DNA of 64,000 bases from Porphyromonas circumdentaria (GTDB taxonomy: Bacteria > Bacteroidota > Bacteroidia > Bacteroidales > Porphyromonadaceae). Every line of letters begins with the position of its first letter. Positions within the stretch are counted from its first letter, which is position 1. A program made the translations under genes and the position numbers. Location of the stretch: assembly GCF_900167105.1 (NCBI RefSeq), contig NZ_FUXE01000006.1, forward strand, positions 52,228 to 116,227. Reading direction: 5' to 3'. Below the pieces are notes generated by a model. The model searched no databases. It was not told the origin of the DNA and saw nothing but the letters and a program-made list of their open reading frames with translations. Below are positions 39,830 to 51,528 of this stretch, piece by piece.

Positions 39830-39844
39830 AGTGCAAAGTAAGAA

Positions 39845-40639
39845 TTATACAGAGACTGCCGCAGCTATGTGGGGGTGCGCCTCATACCCCTCGAGTTGGA
39901 AATCGGGATAATCAAATGCAAATATATCCCTGACCTGTTCGTTAAGTATCATACGGGGCAGCGATTTGGGGGCGCGAGTTAGTTGTAGTCGTGCCTGCTC
40001 TAAATGATTTTTGTACAGGTGCGCATCTCCCAACGTGTGTACAAAGTCTCCCGCTTTTAGGCCAGTAACCTGAGCCACCATCTGCAGTAAGAGGGCGTAA
40101 GAGGCTATGTTGAAGGGTACTCCTAAGAACACATCGCCCGATCTCTGGTAGAGTTGCAGGCTCAGGCGGTCGTTGGCCACGTAAAACTGCATCAGACAGT
40201 GACAGGGAGGGAGCTTCATACTATCGACCTGAGCCACATTCCAAGCACTAACCATGAGCCTGCGGCTTGTAGGATTTTGTTTTATCTCCTCCACAACATT
40301 TTTTATCTGGTCGATATGCCCTCCAGTATAGTCGGGCCAAGAACGCCACTGCGCTCCATACACAGGACCTAAATCTCCATTTTCGTCTGCCCATTCGTCC
40401 CAAATAGAAACCCCATTGTCTTGGAGGTATTTGATGTTGGTAGAGCCCTTTAGGAACCAGAGTAACTCGTAGATAATACTACGTAAATGGAGCTTTTTCG
40501 TGGTGAGCAAGGGAAATCCATCCTCCATGTTGAAACGCATTTGGTGCCCAAAAACGCTGAGCGTACCTGTACCCGTGCGGTCCGAACGCTCTATACCTTC
40601 GTCCAAGATGCGTTGTAAAAGATGTAAATACTGTTTCAT
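39845..40639 (-). CDS. thyA: Thymidylate synthase
   Basis: This 264-residue protein has [17 protein letters not shown], the catalytic cysteine in [12 protein letters not shown] and the dUMP-binding [22 protein letters not shown]. It methylates dUMP using methylene-tetrahydrofolate and releases dihydrofolate, which FolA recycles. It is the first gene of the operon to trkH; the -7 box at 40672-40679 fits a 30-base leader. Confidence 0.97.
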   Translation of the reverse strand: MKQYLHLLQRILDEGIERSDRTGTGTLSVFGHQMRFNMEDGFPLLTTKKLHLRSIIYELLWFLKGSTNIKYLQDNGVSIWDEWADENGDLGPVYGAQWRSWPDYTGGHIDQIKNVVEEIKQNPTSRRLMVSAWNVAQVDSMKLPPCHCLMQFYVANDRLSLQLYQRSGDVFLGVPFNIASYALLLQMVAQVTGLKAGDFVHTLGDAHLYKNHLEQARLQLTRAPKSLPRMILNEQVRDIFAFDYPDFQLEGYEAHPHIAAAVSV

Positions 40640-40671
40640 TTGAGCACTGTCTATGTCGAGACTAATTAGTG

Positions 40672-40679
40672 CAAAGGTA
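40672..40679 (-). promoter_or_regulatory. -7 element of the thyA operon
   Basis: TACCTTTG on the minus strand, about 32 bases before the thyA ATG. No clear TTG at 19 bases upstream. Confidence 0.45.
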
Positions 40680-40797
40680 ATTAAACTAAGAAGAATGTGA
40701 GCGGAGCAGGGGAGATATAAACTCGGTTTTGGTAGACTTTTGAGGGGAGGGGTGAAAGCGTTGTCGCGAGGGGGATTTGTTCCGCAAAGAAGAGGGG

Positions 40798-40885
40798 GCG
40801 TTTACACGGGTGGTTTTGAACGTTTACACGAGAGGTTTTAGAAGTTGATACGAGTGCTTTTTAGGTTTTCATAGGGTGTAAATTG
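40798..40885. repeat. 22-bp tandem repeat array, four units, related to 22069-22222
   Basis: Units start at 40798, 40820, 40842 and 40864 (GCGTTTACACGGGTGGTTTT, ACGTTTACACGAGAGGTTTT, AAGTTGATACGAGTGCTTTT, GGTTTTCATAGGGTGTAAAT). The first two are nearly identical in the first half; drift increases to the right, and weaker units may continue to about 40951. TTTACACGAGAG is shared with the other array. Confidence 0.7.
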
Positions 40886-41005
40886 GGAAGGAAAGTTGGT
40901 GAAATAAGTTCCCACGAAGGGAAGGTGGCAAGGTGCTTTTTGTGGATGCAAGATGCCCCACATTTTTCTTGGCAGGTCAAAAGTGGAGAGAGCCCAGTAA
41001 AATCG

Positions 41006-41091
41006 ATAATTCGCGATAATTCGAGGAGATAATTCCACCATAATTATGAAATAATTCGAGATAATTCGTTCGGAATTATGTGCTGAATTAT
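41006..41091. repeat. Array of eight ATAATTC-type sites at helical spacing
   Basis: ATAATTC or its near copies begin at 41006, 41016, 41029, 41040 (ATAATTA), 41051 and 41061, and as the reverse complement GAATTAT at 41073 and 41085. Spacings are 10, 13, 11, 11, 10, 12 and 12 bases, close to one DNA turn. It may be a multi-site operator or intrinsically curved DNA. Confidence 0.7.
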
Positions 41092-41159
41092 CCCCTATAT
41101 AAAATAAAAGAAATAAAAAGAAAGGAAACTCTTCAAAGAAAGAGAGAGTAGAGAAAGAA

Positions 41160-41183
41160 GTGCCTGCTATAAGACGCAGGCAC
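41160..41183. terminator. 8-bp hairpin, possible minus-strand terminator
   Basis: GTGCCTGC (41160-41167) and GCAGGCAC (41176-41183), followed on the plus strand by a C8 run and on the minus strand by TTCTTTCTC. No gene is known to feed it. Confidence 0.35.
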
Positions 41184-41513
41184 ACCGCCCCCCCCTTAGG
41201 TTTTTATTGATGTTGGAGATTAGGTGCTTTGTTGAGGTGTTTTTTTAGACTTGATATTTTTGCCCCATTCTGCACAGTAAAAACTCTTTCTATCCTTCCC
41301 AAAAGCGATGTGTGGCGAAAAAGAGCTTTTATTTCGTTGAAAAAGAGGGAAAAGGGCGTTTGTTTCTTCCTTTTTTCGATAGCCCATTCTTCCCTTGCAG
41401 TAGGCTTCTTGATATACCCTTTACACGCTTCTTGCGGGGGTTGCTGAGAGGTTTTTTTGAGGAACTTTGGCGATTGATGTCGGATTTATCGGTTAGCGTA
41501 TTAAATAAATGTG

Positions 41514-41521
41514 TATATTTG
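41514..41521 (+). promoter_or_regulatory. -7 element of the HU gene
   Basis: TATATTTG, about 47 bases before the ATG. A TTAG lies 17 bases upstream, a poor -33 match. Confidence 0.45.
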
Positions 41522-41567
41522 CAATCCGAAAACAAAGAAAATCAACTAATTAAACAATAGAAGCATA

Positions 41568-41852
41568 ATGACAAAGGCGGATTTAGTAGTCGAGATTGCA
41601 AAAAAAACAGGCCTTGATAGAGACGAGGTTCTCCGTGTGATAGAATCTTTTATGGAAACGGTTAAAGATGAAATGGCAAAGGGAGAGGGCAGCAATATAT
41701 ACCTCAGAGGTTTTGGCAGTTTTGTTGTGCGTGAGCGAGCTCAAAAGGTCGCTCGAAACATTTCAAAGAAAGAGTCGATTATAATCCCCAAGCGCAGAGT
41801 GCCCAGCTTCAAGCCCTCGAAAGCTTTTGTGGGCATGTTTGAAGAGAAATAA
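41568..41852 (+). CDS. HU/IHF family DNA-binding protein
   Basis: This 94-residue protein has the HU fold: MTKADLVVEIAKKTGLDRDEVLRVIESFM, then IYLRGFGSFVVRERAQKVARN and the C-terminal IIPKRRVPSFKPSKAF. It bends DNA as a dimer and helps organise the nucleoid. It is upstream of a 29-residue basic ribosomal-type gene. The upstream phased array could be a binding site for this or another architectural protein (inference). Confidence 0.93.
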   Translation: MTKADLVVEIAKKTGLDRDEVLRVIESFMETVKDEMAKGEGSNIYLRGFGSFVVRERAQKVARNISKKESIIIPKRRVPSFKPSKAFVGMFEEK

Positions 41853-41868
41853 TCTTTTGATGGATATA

Positions 41869-41887
41869 TCCCCCTTTTATCGGGGGA
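41869..41887 (+). other. Small GC hairpin between HU and the 29-residue gene
   Basis: TCCCCC (41869-41874), loop TTTTATC, GGGGGA (41882-41887). No T run follows, so it may be a processing or partial-attenuation site rather than a full terminator. Confidence 0.35.
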
Positions 41888-41936
41888 GTAACAGATATAG
41901 TTTAGACTTAAGTTTAACCCTTTAATTTGATAGAAT

Positions 41937-42026
41937 ATGCCAAGCGGTAAAAAAAGAAAGAGACACAAGATGGCTACCCACAAACGTAAGAAACGTCTAA
42001 AGAAAAATCGTCATAAGAAGAAATAA
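41937..42026 (+). CDS. AURKAIP1/COX24 (mS38-like) small basic protein, 29 residues
   Basis: ATG at 41937 to TAA at 42026 encodes MPSGKKRKRHKMATHKRKKR followed by LKKNRHKKK. The Lys/Arg/His-rich composition and RKRHKMATHKRKKR match the AURKAIP1/COX24 domain, known from mitochondrial ribosomal protein mS38 and annotated as a tiny gene in many Bacteroidota. It probably binds rRNA on the small subunit (inference). It lies 84 bases after HU and may share its transcript. It is too short to be found by length-based gene calling. Confidence 0.82.
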   Translation: MPSGKKRKRHKMATHKRKKRLKKNRHKKK

Positions 42027-42127
42027 GTAAGACGATACGTTTTTTGGGTCGGAGATATAGCAAAGGATATTTTCTTAGGGCAAGGCCTCTTGTTAAAATC
42101 TTCTTTTTCTCCGATAATTTACCATTG

Positions 42128-42165
42128 GGAGGAGATGTTCGTCTTTAAGACAGAAGCGCTCCTCC
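42128..42165 (+). terminator. Possible terminator after the 29-residue gene
   Basis: GGAGGAG (42128-42134) pairs with CTCCTCC (42159-42165), with a further inner GTCTT/AAGAC stem. Followed by TTGTGTTTAAT, a weak T tail. Confidence 0.4.
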
Positions 42166-42214
42166 TTGTGTTTAATAGAATTACTAAAAATCTTCTTTTA
42201 AGATTGGATTGATA

Positions 42215-43783
42215 ATGGAAAGCCAACTGGTTATAGATGTGCGTCCCGAGGAGGTCGCAATGTGCCTGTTAGAGGATCGTAAACTTGTTGAATTTCAGAG
42301 GGAAAAGCAGACTCTATCTTTCCTTGTAGGAGACATTTACTTAGGGAAAATAAAGAAGGTTATGCCAGGTTTGAACGCTGCCTTTGTAGATGTCGGCTCC
42401 AAGAAAGATGCTTTCTTGCATTATCATGATTTGGGAAAAGTTTTTGGAGCAACTCAAACGTTGTTGGAAAGAATTGCTGCCAACAGAATGATCCCTCCTT
42501 TGACGGAGTTACCCTCTGGGGAGAAACTCCTGCGAGATGGAAAGATCGAGGACGTTCTGAAAGCAGGGCAGAAAATACTTGTCCAGGTAGTCAAGGAACC
42601 CATTTCTACCAAGGGACCTCGCCTCTCGGCAGAGCTTTCTGTAGCAGGTCGCTCGATGGTTTTAGTTCCCTTCGGAAAAGGGGTTTCTGTATCGCAAAAA
42701 ATCAGTTCCAAGGAAGAAAGAAAACGTCTCAAAGAGATTGTAGCTCCGATGGTACCTGCGGGTTTCGGAGTGGTAATCCGTACATCTGCTTTGGGTAAGG
42801 GAGCCATTGAGCTTGATGAAGAGCTGGTAGACCTGCAAAAGAGGTGGAATGACAGCCTTATAAAAATAGCCGATGCCCCTCGAGTTCCTGCCCTTTTGTA
42901 TGCAGAGAGCAATAGAACATTGAGCCTTCTTAGAGACTCTTTTAATGCCTCTTTCTCTGCAATAACGGTAAACGATAGGGAGATGTACGAAGATATCCAT
43001 CGTTATATCTCTGTGATAGCCCCTGAGTGTCTCGATATAGTACAGTTTTACGACAAAGACAAACCTATATTCGACCATTTTGATATTACTCGGCAACTCA
43101 AGTCTCTTTTTGGAAAGACTGTTACCTACAAGGGTGGTGCCTATTTGGTCATAGAGCAAACAGAGGCTATGCACGTTATCGATGTGAACAGCGGAAACCG
43201 ATCTCGACGCTCCAATGCACAGGAAGAGACTGCTTTGGATGTCAATCTTTCGGCTGCGGAGGAAATTGCTCGTCAGATGCGCCTCAGAGACTTAGGGGGC
43301 ATTATCGTGGTGGACTTCATCGACATGAACGATACGGAGCATCGCCAGCAGTTGTATGAACACATGAGAAAGGTGATGCGTAACGACCGAGCAAGGCACA
43401 ATATACTCCCGCTGAGTAAGTTTGGTTTGATGCAGATAACGCGCCAGCGTGTTCGTCAGGCGATCTCTGAAAAAACAGAAGAGGTTTGCCCTACTTGCAG
43501 AGGTAAGGGTAAGATGCAGCCTTCTATACTCTTTTCGGAACAGATTGAGCGCAGTGTGGCAGATGTAGTGGACAATCATAACATAAAGAAGTGTATCCTA
43601 AGGGTACACCCTTATGTAGCTTCTTATTTGCAGAGGAGGACACTTTTTACCTCTTCCATTTTTGCAAAGTGGAAAAAAACATATTCCAAAGGGCTTAAGT
43701 TGCAAGAAGATCAGAGCATGGCTTTCTTGGAATACAAGTTTTTTGACGAAGACAACGAAGAGTTGGATCTTACCCGTTTCTGA
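42215..43783 (+). CDS. rng: Ribonuclease G/E
   Basis: The ATG at 42215 ([14 protein letters not shown]) is preferred over a TTG two codons earlier; the protein has 522 residues. It has the S1 RNA-binding start [26 protein letters not shown], the catalytic core [12 protein letters not shown] with Mg-binding Asp, [11 protein letters not shown], and the zinc-link [10 protein letters not shown]. It is an endonuclease for rRNA maturation and mRNA decay. It lacks the long RNase E scaffold tail. It begins a run rng-recR-GNAT-ligA. Confidence 0.93.
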   Translation: MESQLVIDVRPEEVAMCLLEDRKLVEFQREKQTLSFLVGDIYLGKIKKVMPGLNAAFVDVGSKKDAFLHYHDLGKVFGATQTLLERIAANRMIPPLTELPSGEKLLRDGKIEDVLKAGQKILVQVVKEPISTKGPRLSAELSVAGRSMVLVPFGKGVSVSQKISSKEERKRLKEIVAPMVPAGFGVVIRTSALGKGAIELDEELVDLQKRWNDSLIKIADAPRVPALLYAESNRTLSLLRDSFNASFSAITVNDREMYEDIHRYISVIAPECLDIVQFYDKDKPIFDHFDITRQLKSLFGKTVTYKGGAYLVIEQTEAMHVIDVNSGNRSRRSNAQEETALDVNLSAAEEIARQMRLRDLGGIIVVDFIDMNDTEHRQQLYEHMRKVMRNDRARHNILPLSKFGLMQITRQRVRQAISEKTEEVCPTCRGKGKMQPSILFSEQIERSVADVVDNHNIKKCILRVHPYVASYLQRRTLFTSSIFAKWKKTYSKGLKLQEDQSMAFLEYKFFDEDNEELDLTRF

Positions 43784-43785
43784 TA

Positions 43786-44409
43786 ATGGAGTCGAAGTAT
43801 TCTTCAAAATGGCTTGAAAAAGCGGTAGATCAGCTATCTCTTTTGCCAGGCATAGGGAGGAAGACAGCACTTCGCCTTGCACTATACATTTTACGTAAGC
43901 CCGATTCTTTTGCCCATCTATTGGGTACCTCTATAAAAGAACTGAAAGACAATATCATCTATTGTCGCAGGTGTCATAATATAAGTGATACGGAGCTCTG
44001 TCCGATATGTAGCAGTCCTCAAAGAGATTCCTCGGTCGTTTGTGTGGTGGAGTCTATCAGGGATGTCATGGCTATAGAACGGACGGCACAATATAAAGGA
44101 CTGTACCATGTATTGGGGGGAATAATTTCTCCGATAGATGGTATCAGTCCTAATGATTTAGAGATAGACTCTCTTGTGGAGCGAATACCCGCAGAAAATA
44201 TACAAGAGGTTATTCTTGCCATAAGTCCAACCATGGAGGGAGATACGACCAACTTTTATATCTACCGTCGCTTGTCCCCTTTCAATATAAAGATATCCCT
44301 TCTATCCCGCGGTGTTGCGATGGGGGATGAACTCGAGTACACAGACGATGTAACACTGGCTCGTGCTATTAGGGATCGCAGTGACTTTTCACAGAGTTTT
44401 CAATCTTAA
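43786..44409 (+). CDS. recR: Recombination protein RecR
   Basis: This 207-residue protein has the helix-hairpin-helix start [21 protein letters not shown], the zinc finger [16 protein letters not shown] and the Toprim domain [29 protein letters not shown]. It works with RecO and RecF in gap repair. The start is 2 bases after the rng stop. Confidence 0.97.
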   Translation: MESKYSSKWLEKAVDQLSLLPGIGRKTALRLALYILRKPDSFAHLLGTSIKELKDNIIYCRRCHNISDTELCPICSSPQRDSSVVCVVESIRDVMAIERTAQYKGLYHVLGGIISPIDGISPNDLEIDSLVERIPAENIQEVILAISPTMEGDTTNFYIYRRLSPFNIKISLLSRGVAMGDELEYTDDVTLARAIRDRSDFSQSFQS

Positions 44410-44421
44410 GGGAGCCTTTCT

Positions 44422-46958
<2,537 letters not shown>

Positions 46959-47076
46959 AAGCGAATTTTAGGGGGGAGTCTCTGTCTTTTGTGCTTTTTC
47001 TTTTCCCAGGAATAGTTTATTTTTTGCGATTGTCTCTTAATAGGAAAAGAAGTTAGTCTTTTTTATTGTGCTGTTT

Positions 47077-47107
47077 TTTGCAGTTTTCGGGGAATGTAGT
47101 ATCTTTG
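47077..47107 (+). promoter_or_regulatory. Promoter of the rplU-rpmA operon
   Basis: TTTG (47077-47080), 19 bases, then TATCTTTG (47100-47107), an exact Bacteroidota consensus. Transcription should start near 47114, giving a leader of about 90 bases. Confidence 0.8.
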
Positions 47108-47122
47108 CGGAGATTTTCCTAT

Positions 47123-47171
47123 ATAAGGTCGGGTAAGAACTCCCAATCAACATAGCTGGGAGGCACCTTAT
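47123..47171 (+). promoter_or_regulatory. Two-tier leader hairpin upstream of rplU, possible ribosomal-protein autoregulatory element
   Basis: ATAAGGT (47123-47129) pairs with ACCTTAT (47165-47171), enclosing CTCCCA (47140-47145) paired with TGGGAG (47157-47162). An alternative pairing of GGG (47131-47133) with CCC (47142-47144) competes with the inner stem. It lies in the predicted 5' leader, 35 bases before the rplU start. The role is inferred. Confidence 0.55.
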
Positions 47172-47205
47172 GGGACTAAATTTTTAGTAATTAAGAACGT
47201 AGAAA

Positions 47206-47523
47206 ATGTACGTAATCGTAGAAATTCAAGGACAGCAGTTTAAGGTTGAAAAAGGACGTAAATTGTTCGTTCACCACATCAAAGATGCAGAACTTGGGGC
47301 AGAAGTGGCTTTTGACCGAGTGATGCTCGTAGACAACGATGGAGCTGTTAAGGTAGGAACTCCTTTTGTAGAGGGAGCTAAGGTAGTTTGTGAAGTGGTT
47401 TCTCCTCTTGTGAAGGGAGATAAGATTCTTATTTTCCACAAAAAGCGCAGAAAGGGATACAGAAAACTGAACGGTCACCGTCAGCAATTCTCTGAAGTGC
47501 TTGTAAAAGAAGTTGTAGCATAA
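47206..47523 (+). CDS. rplU: 50S ribosomal protein L21
   Basis: This 105-residue protein reads [20 protein letters not shown], with [18 protein letters not shown], the L21 signatures. It binds 23S rRNA. It is the first gene of the rplU-rpmA pair with 23 bases between them. Confidence 0.97.
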   Translation: MYVIVEIQGQQFKVEKGRKLFVHHIKDAELGAEVAFDRVMLVDNDGAVKVGTPFVEGAKVVCEVVSPLVKGDKILIFHKKRRKGYRKLNGHRQQFSEVLVKEVVA

Positions 47524-47546
47524 CACTAACATAGAAAGGAAAGAAA

Positions 47547-47804
47547 ATGGCACATAAAAAAGGTGTAGGTAGTTCGAAGAACGGACGCGAATCAGAAAGC
47601 AAACGCCTCGGAGTGAAAATCTATGGAGGTGAATTTGCAAAGGCAGGTAATATATTAGTGCGTCAGCGCGGTACTCAGCATCATCCCGGCGTAAACGTGG
47701 GTATGGGTAAAGATCATACACTCTACGCTTTGGTAGATGGCAAGGTGGTTTTCACACGCAAAGGAGAGAATCGCTCTTTTGTTTCTGTTGAAGCTGAAGC
47801 ATAA
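47547..47804 (+). CDS. rpmA: 50S ribosomal protein L27
   Basis: This 85-residue protein starts [24 protein letters not shown] and has [27 protein letters not shown]. The N-terminal tail reaches the peptidyl transferase centre. Unlike Firmicutes L27 there is no cleavable extension before MAHKKG. Confidence 0.97.
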   Translation: MAHKKGVGSSKNGRESESKRLGVKIYGGEFAKAGNILVRQRGTQHHPGVNVGMGKDHTLYALVDGKVVFTRKGENRSFVSVEAEA

Positions 47805-48025
47805 TAAAACTACATTTGTCCGCTCTCTCTTGGGGGTGGAGCGGGCATAAGATTTACAATCCTTATCTCTATAAGATTTATAGAAAGGATATAGGATAAT
47901 AATCAAGAGATACGGTTTCTTGCCTTGGGGGCTACCTCATAGTAGAAATTGTATCTCTTTGTTTTTATATAGATAAAGGTATATTTCCTCCCATAAAAAC
48001 GTATTTTAGATTGAATTAGAAAGGT

Positions 48026-49297
48026 ATGCTCACCATAAAGAATATAGTAGAGTCTCCAGAAGAGATCATAAAAAGGTTAGCCATAAAGCATTTCAACGCT
48101 CGAGAAGTTGTTGCACAAGTAATTGCTTTGGACTCTGAACGTAAACGTGCACAACAGGCAAAAGATACTTTGCTCAGTGAGCAAAAAATCCGAGCAAAGC
48201 AAATAGGAGACCTGATGAAAATGGGGGCTAAAGAGCAGGCAGAGACCTTACGTCTCGAGGTGGCAGAGCTAAAGGAGCAGAGTAAAAAGGAGGAGGAAAA
48301 AGAGAGAGAGGTAGAGCTCTCTTTGCGAGAATTACTCCTGACAATCCCCAACACCCCTCATGAATCTGTCCCCGAAGGTAATGGGGCAGAGGATAATGTA
48401 TGTATAAAAACGGGAGGAATGCTCCCCAATCTCGAGGGTGAAAACAAGCTCCCTCATTGGGACTTGGCTCAAAAGTATAATCTTATAGATTTTGAGTTGG
48501 GGGTAAAAATTACAGGTGCAGGGTTTCCCGTTTATAAGGGAAAAGGGGCTCGATTGCAGAGAGCTTTAATCAACTTCTTTTTAGACAAAGCTATTGAAGC
48601 TGGTTTTGTGGAGGTAGAACCTCCCTATGTGGTCAATGAGGACTCTGGCTATGGTACGGGACAGTTGCCCGATAAAGAGGGACAGATGTATTTTGCGCCT
48701 GCCGACAACTTGTATCTTATTCCTACCGCAGAAGTGCCAGTAACTAATATGTATCGGGGGGTAATTTTGGAAGAGTCTGAACTTCCCATCAAGAATGTTG
48801 CTTACTCGGCTTGTTTCCGTCGTGAGGCAGGCTCTTATGGCAAGGATGTACGAGGCTTAAATCGTCTACACCAGTTTAATAAAGTAGAAATTGTTTGTAT
48901 CGATACACCAGAGCATTCCTATCAAACTCTGCAGACGATGGTCGACTATGTTGAGGGTCTTGTTACGGCTTTGGGATTGCCTTGGCGTATATTGCGTTTG
49001 TGTGGTGGGGATATTAGCTTTACTTCTGCCTTGACATTTGACTTTGAAGTCTTTTCTGCTGCACAGGAGCGATGGTTGGAGGTTAGCTCTGTTTCAAACT
49101 TTGAAAGTTTCCAAGCTAACCGCCTCAAGTGTCGTTATCGTAAGGACAAAGGCACGCAGTTGTGTCATACTCTGAATGGTAGTGCCTTAGCATTGCCCCG
49201 TATTGTAGCAACGATTTTAGAAAATTATCAGACGCCAGAGGGTATTGTCGTACCAGAGGTTTTGCATCCCTATACTGGCTTTGACATAATCCGTTGA
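48026..49297 (+). CDS. serS: Seryl-tRNA synthetase
   Basis: This 423-residue class II enzyme has an N-terminal long coiled-coil arm (about residues 25-105), motif 2 in [29 protein letters not shown] and motif 3 in [26 protein letters not shown]. It charges tRNA-Ser. It is followed 4 bases later by smpB. Confidence 0.97.
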   Translation: MLTIKNIVESPEEIIKRLAIKHFNAREVVAQVIALDSERKRAQQAKDTLLSEQKIRAKQIGDLMKMGAKEQAETLRLEVAELKEQSKKEEEKEREVELSLRELLLTIPNTPHESVPEGNGAEDNVCIKTGGMLPNLEGENKLPHWDLAQKYNLIDFELGVKITGAGFPVYKGKGARLQRALINFFLDKAIEAGFVEVEPPYVVNEDSGYGTGQLPDKEGQMYFAPADNLYLIPTAEVPVTNMYRGVILEESELPIKNVAYSACFRREAGSYGKDVRGLNRLHQFNKVEIVCIDTPEHSYQTLQTMVDYVEGLVTALGLPWRILRLCGGDISFTSALTFDFEVFSAAQERWLEVSSVSNFESFQANRLKCRYRKDKGTQLCHTLNGSALALPRIVATILENYQTPEGIVVPEVLHPYTGFDIIR

Positions 49298-49301
49298 AAG
49301 T

Positions 49302-49772
49302 ATGGCAAGCAAGAAGCAAAAGTTAGAGCGCAACGTTTCGATAAAGAACCGTAGAGCGACTTTTGATTATGAAATAATCGATCGCTATACGGCAGGTTTG
49401 GTTTTGGTTGGCTCCGAGATAAAGTCCGTTCGTTTGGGTAAAGCGGGGTTAGCAGATAGCTATTGCTTCTTTATAAATGGAGAGCTTTGGATTAAGGGGA
49501 TGTATATTGCAGAGTATTTCTACGCAACGTATAATAACCATAAGGAGCGCAGAGACCGCAAGCTATTACTCTCTAAAAAAGAACTTTCGAAGTTGCAAAG
49601 TGCCGTGAAAACTCCAGGAATAACAATTATTCCCATCAAACTCTTTATCAATGATAGAGGGTATGCCAAGCTGGAGATTGGTGTGGCTAAGGGAAAGAAA
49701 TTGTATGACAAACGAGCTTCTATCAAGGAACGAGAAGATAAGCGATCTATGGATAGAGCTTTCAAACGTTGA
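49302..49772 (+). CDS. smpB: SsrA-binding protein SmpB
   Basis: This 156-residue protein has [39 protein letters not shown] and the C-terminal [25 protein letters not shown] tail, which inserts in the mRNA channel. It brings tmRNA to stalled ribosomes. No ssrA gene was recognised in the window. Coexpressed with serS. Confidence 0.97.
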   Translation: MASKKQKLERNVSIKNRRATFDYEIIDRYTAGLVLVGSEIKSVRLGKAGLADSYCFFINGELWIKGMYIAEYFYATYNNHKERRDRKLLLSKKELSKLQSAVKTPGITIIPIKLFINDRGYAKLEIGVAKGKKLYDKRASIKEREDKRSMDRAFKR

Positions 49773-49829
49773 TTGCTTGGCCTAAAAGAAGTAGAAGAGT
49801 ACAATCTCTGTGACTCTTATAAGACTTTG

Positions 49830-49870
49830 AAAGCTCCATTGCAAAGGTTGGTCTTTTGCAGTGGAGCTTT
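49830..49870 (+). terminator. Terminator of serS-smpB
   Basis: AAAGCTCCA-T-TGCAAAG (49830-49846) pairs with CTTTTGCA-G-TGGAGCTTT (to 49870), followed by ATTTTGGG. Confidence 0.85.
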
Positions 49871-50098
49871 ATTTTGGGAGACTTTGGGAGAGAGGAATAG
49901 ATATAGAGCTTCCTATACGACTCGTCTGTTGCGTCCCTTTTGAATCTCGACTCTTATACCTCTTAGACCTATACAGCCTCTGTCTTTGGAGCGAAATAGT
50001 AAGGGAAAGGATGCAAAAAAGAATCCCCAAAAAAACAATTTTAAGAGAGTCTAAAGCTTTGAAAAGAAGTAAATAGAGGCATTGTATTTCAAAAGAAG
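49871..50098. other. Non-coding stretch between the smpB terminator and tRNA-Arg
   Basis: About 230 bases. An ORF of 71 residues (49861-50076) has no recognisable content and overlaps the terminator. Nothing else is seen. Confidence 0.5.
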
Positions 50099-50172
50099 TG
50101 ATCAGGTCGGGATTCGAACCCGAGACCGACTGCTTAGAAGGCAGTTGCTCTATCCAGCTGAGCTACCTGACC
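50099..50172 (-). tRNA. tRNA-Arg (anticodon TCT)
   Basis: Minus-strand cloverleaf: acceptor GGTCAGG with CCTGATC, D arm GCTC/GAGC and anticodon arm ACTGC-CTTCTAA-GCAGT (anticodon TCT). The T arm CGGG-TTCGAAT-CCCG and discriminator A follow. CCA is not encoded. Confidence 0.96.
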
Positions 50173-50339
50173 AAGATTTCCAAATCCGCTTGCAAAGGTA
50201 CGATTTTTTCTCTAAAGAAAAATAGAGAGTTCTGTGTTTTTCGGAGTTTTTACCGCTCTTCTAGAAAGAAAATAGCTTTTTTGAGGAGAAAAAAGTGCAA
50301 CGAGAACGCAATCGGGGTAAATCTATAGAGGGGAAGAGG

Positions 50340-51113
50340 TTAAATAGTGTAGGCTATTTCTTTGAATCCAAAGGATAATAATTCTCCTTGTTCGGTTCTT
50401 ATTTCTAACAATCCAGACTCTGATACGGTTTCTATTTTACCTACAAAATCTTCTCCTGTTCGCAGATTTTTATAGGGGTGCCAAGTATCTTTTCTGTATA
50501 AGAGGGCACAATATTCGTCGTGTAGTTCGGGCTTCCAATAGGTATCTGCCGCATAAGGTAGCCTTAGAGAGAGATTTTTCAGTAGTTCTTCTCTTACTTC
50601 CGACAGGTTGATTTCCGCTCCATTAATAAGTTTTAGAGAGGTCGGATTGGGTATATCCAAGGGAAACATGTACTCGTTAACATTAAGCCCTATACCAATA
50701 ACAGAGAAGAGGATATATCCTCCTTCAACGGAGTGTCCAATGAGAATGCCTGCCACCTTCTTGTCGTCGCAATAAATATCGTTAGGCCATTTGACCAGAA
50801 TAGAGGTCGTATCGGGGATGAACTTGCGGATTGTATCCACAATCGCTAAGGTTGTGAGTACAGAAATACGGAACTCGTTACCTGGTTTGAGATAGGGATA
50901 ACGCATCAAGATAGAGGGAATTAGATTTAACCCCTTAGAGGAATACCATGTATTACCTCGCTGTCCTCTGCCTTGGGTTTGATAGTCTGTTTCTATAATG
51001 CTACCCGAGGGGGTAGTGGGCTCCCTTTCTGCCAAAGAGAATAGGTACGTGTATGTACTCTCTATAGAATTGGAGGGGGGAGCGATGGGTCTAAAAATCA
51101 ACGGTTTCATCAT
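50340..51113 (-). CDS. birA: Biotin--[acetyl-CoA-carboxylase] ligase
   Basis: This 257-residue protein has the biotinyl-AMP motif GRGQRGNTWYS and the ligase core ILVKWPNDIYCDDKKVAGILI. No N-terminal DNA-binding domain is present, so it is the catalytic-only class that does not repress biotin genes. It biotinylates carboxylase subunits. Its start lies inside the mmcQ-like gene (23-base overlap). Confidence 0.93.
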   Translation of the reverse strand: MMKPLIFRPIAPPSNSIESTYTYLFSLAEREPTTPSGSIIETDYQTQGRGQRGNTWYSSKGLNLIPSILMRYPYLKPGNEFRISVLTTLAIVDTIRKFIPDTTSILVKWPNDIYCDDKKVAGILIGHSVEGGYILFSVIGIGLNVNEYMFPLDIPNPTSLKLINGAEINLSEVREELLKNLSLRLPYAADTYWKPELHDEYCALLYRKDTWHPYKNLRTGEDFVGKIETVSESGLLEIRTEQGELLSFGFKEIAYTI

Positions 51114-51480
51114 CTATGGATAATAGTTGAGGGTGTTTTTTAAGGAGGTATTTAGGTAACTTCCTCACTACACAGTAGTAAGAGTGTCTGATCAGTCGCT
51201 CTATGAGGAGCGAGGGTAGTTCTTTTTGTAAAAAGATTCTATTCCAGTACTTTTTACTCATATAGGGCATGGGTCCTACACTGCCATACAGACTTCGAAG
51301 TTGCTGTGTTATTTCTTCCGTACTTTTTAATCCTATTTGCTCTTCTTCTTCGTCCAGGGGTATAATAGCAAATATTTTATCCATTACCTTGAATACAAGA
51401 GTTTTGTCGTCAAAGGGAAAACTCTCGGTAGTCTCTGGTAGGGAGAGACAAAACTCTCGAACTTGGATTATATCTGTCAT
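51091..51480 (-). CDS. MmcQ/YjbR family protein
   Basis: The ATG at 51480 gives 129 residues; a longer frame from 51564 would cover the divergent promoter. It has VREFCLSLPETTESFPFDDKTLVFKVMDKIFAI and the C-terminal SYYCVVRKLPKYLL, matching the YjbR fold (a CyaY-like DNA-binding candidate). The function is not established. It is translationally overlapped with birA. Confidence 0.85.
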   Translation of the reverse strand: MTDIIQVREFCLSLPETTESFPFDDKTLVFKVMDKIFAIIPLDEEEEQIGLKSTEEITQQLRSLYGSVGPMPYMSKKYWNRIFLQKELPSLLIERLIRHSYYCVVRKLPKYLLKKHPQLLSIDDETVDF

Positions 51481-51485
51481 CTTGC

Positions 51486-51493
51486 TAAATTTG
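51486..51493 (+). promoter_or_regulatory. -7 element of the rdgB-porZ operon
   Basis: TAAATTTG, with TTG (51463-51465) 20 bases upstream. It gives a leader of about 30 bases before the ATG at 51529. Confidence 0.5.
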
Positions 51494-51528
51494 CAGGAGC
51501 GTCTCACTATCCAATTATAGCAAAAGTA

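Larger units (their letters stand above)
40680..41513. other. Non-coding region between thyA and the HU gene
   Basis: About 830 bases with no convincing gene. Left to right it has a 22-bp repeat array, a phased ATAATTC array, an A-rich tract, an 8-bp hairpin and AT-rich sequence leading to the HU promoter. ORFs of 60-115 residues here look like chance frames. Confidence 0.6.

Noticed and set aside
40838..41185. 115-residue minus-strand ORF upstream of thyA
   Set aside because: It runs through the 22-bp repeat and the phased array, has biased composition and no motif.
41229..41560. Two overlapping plus-strand ORFs (72 and 82 residues) before HU
   Set aside because: Phe/Lys-rich chance frames that cover the HU promoter; no signal peptide or domain.
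49861..50076. 71-residue ORF after smpB
   Set aside because: Starts inside the smpB terminator and has no recognisable sequence.
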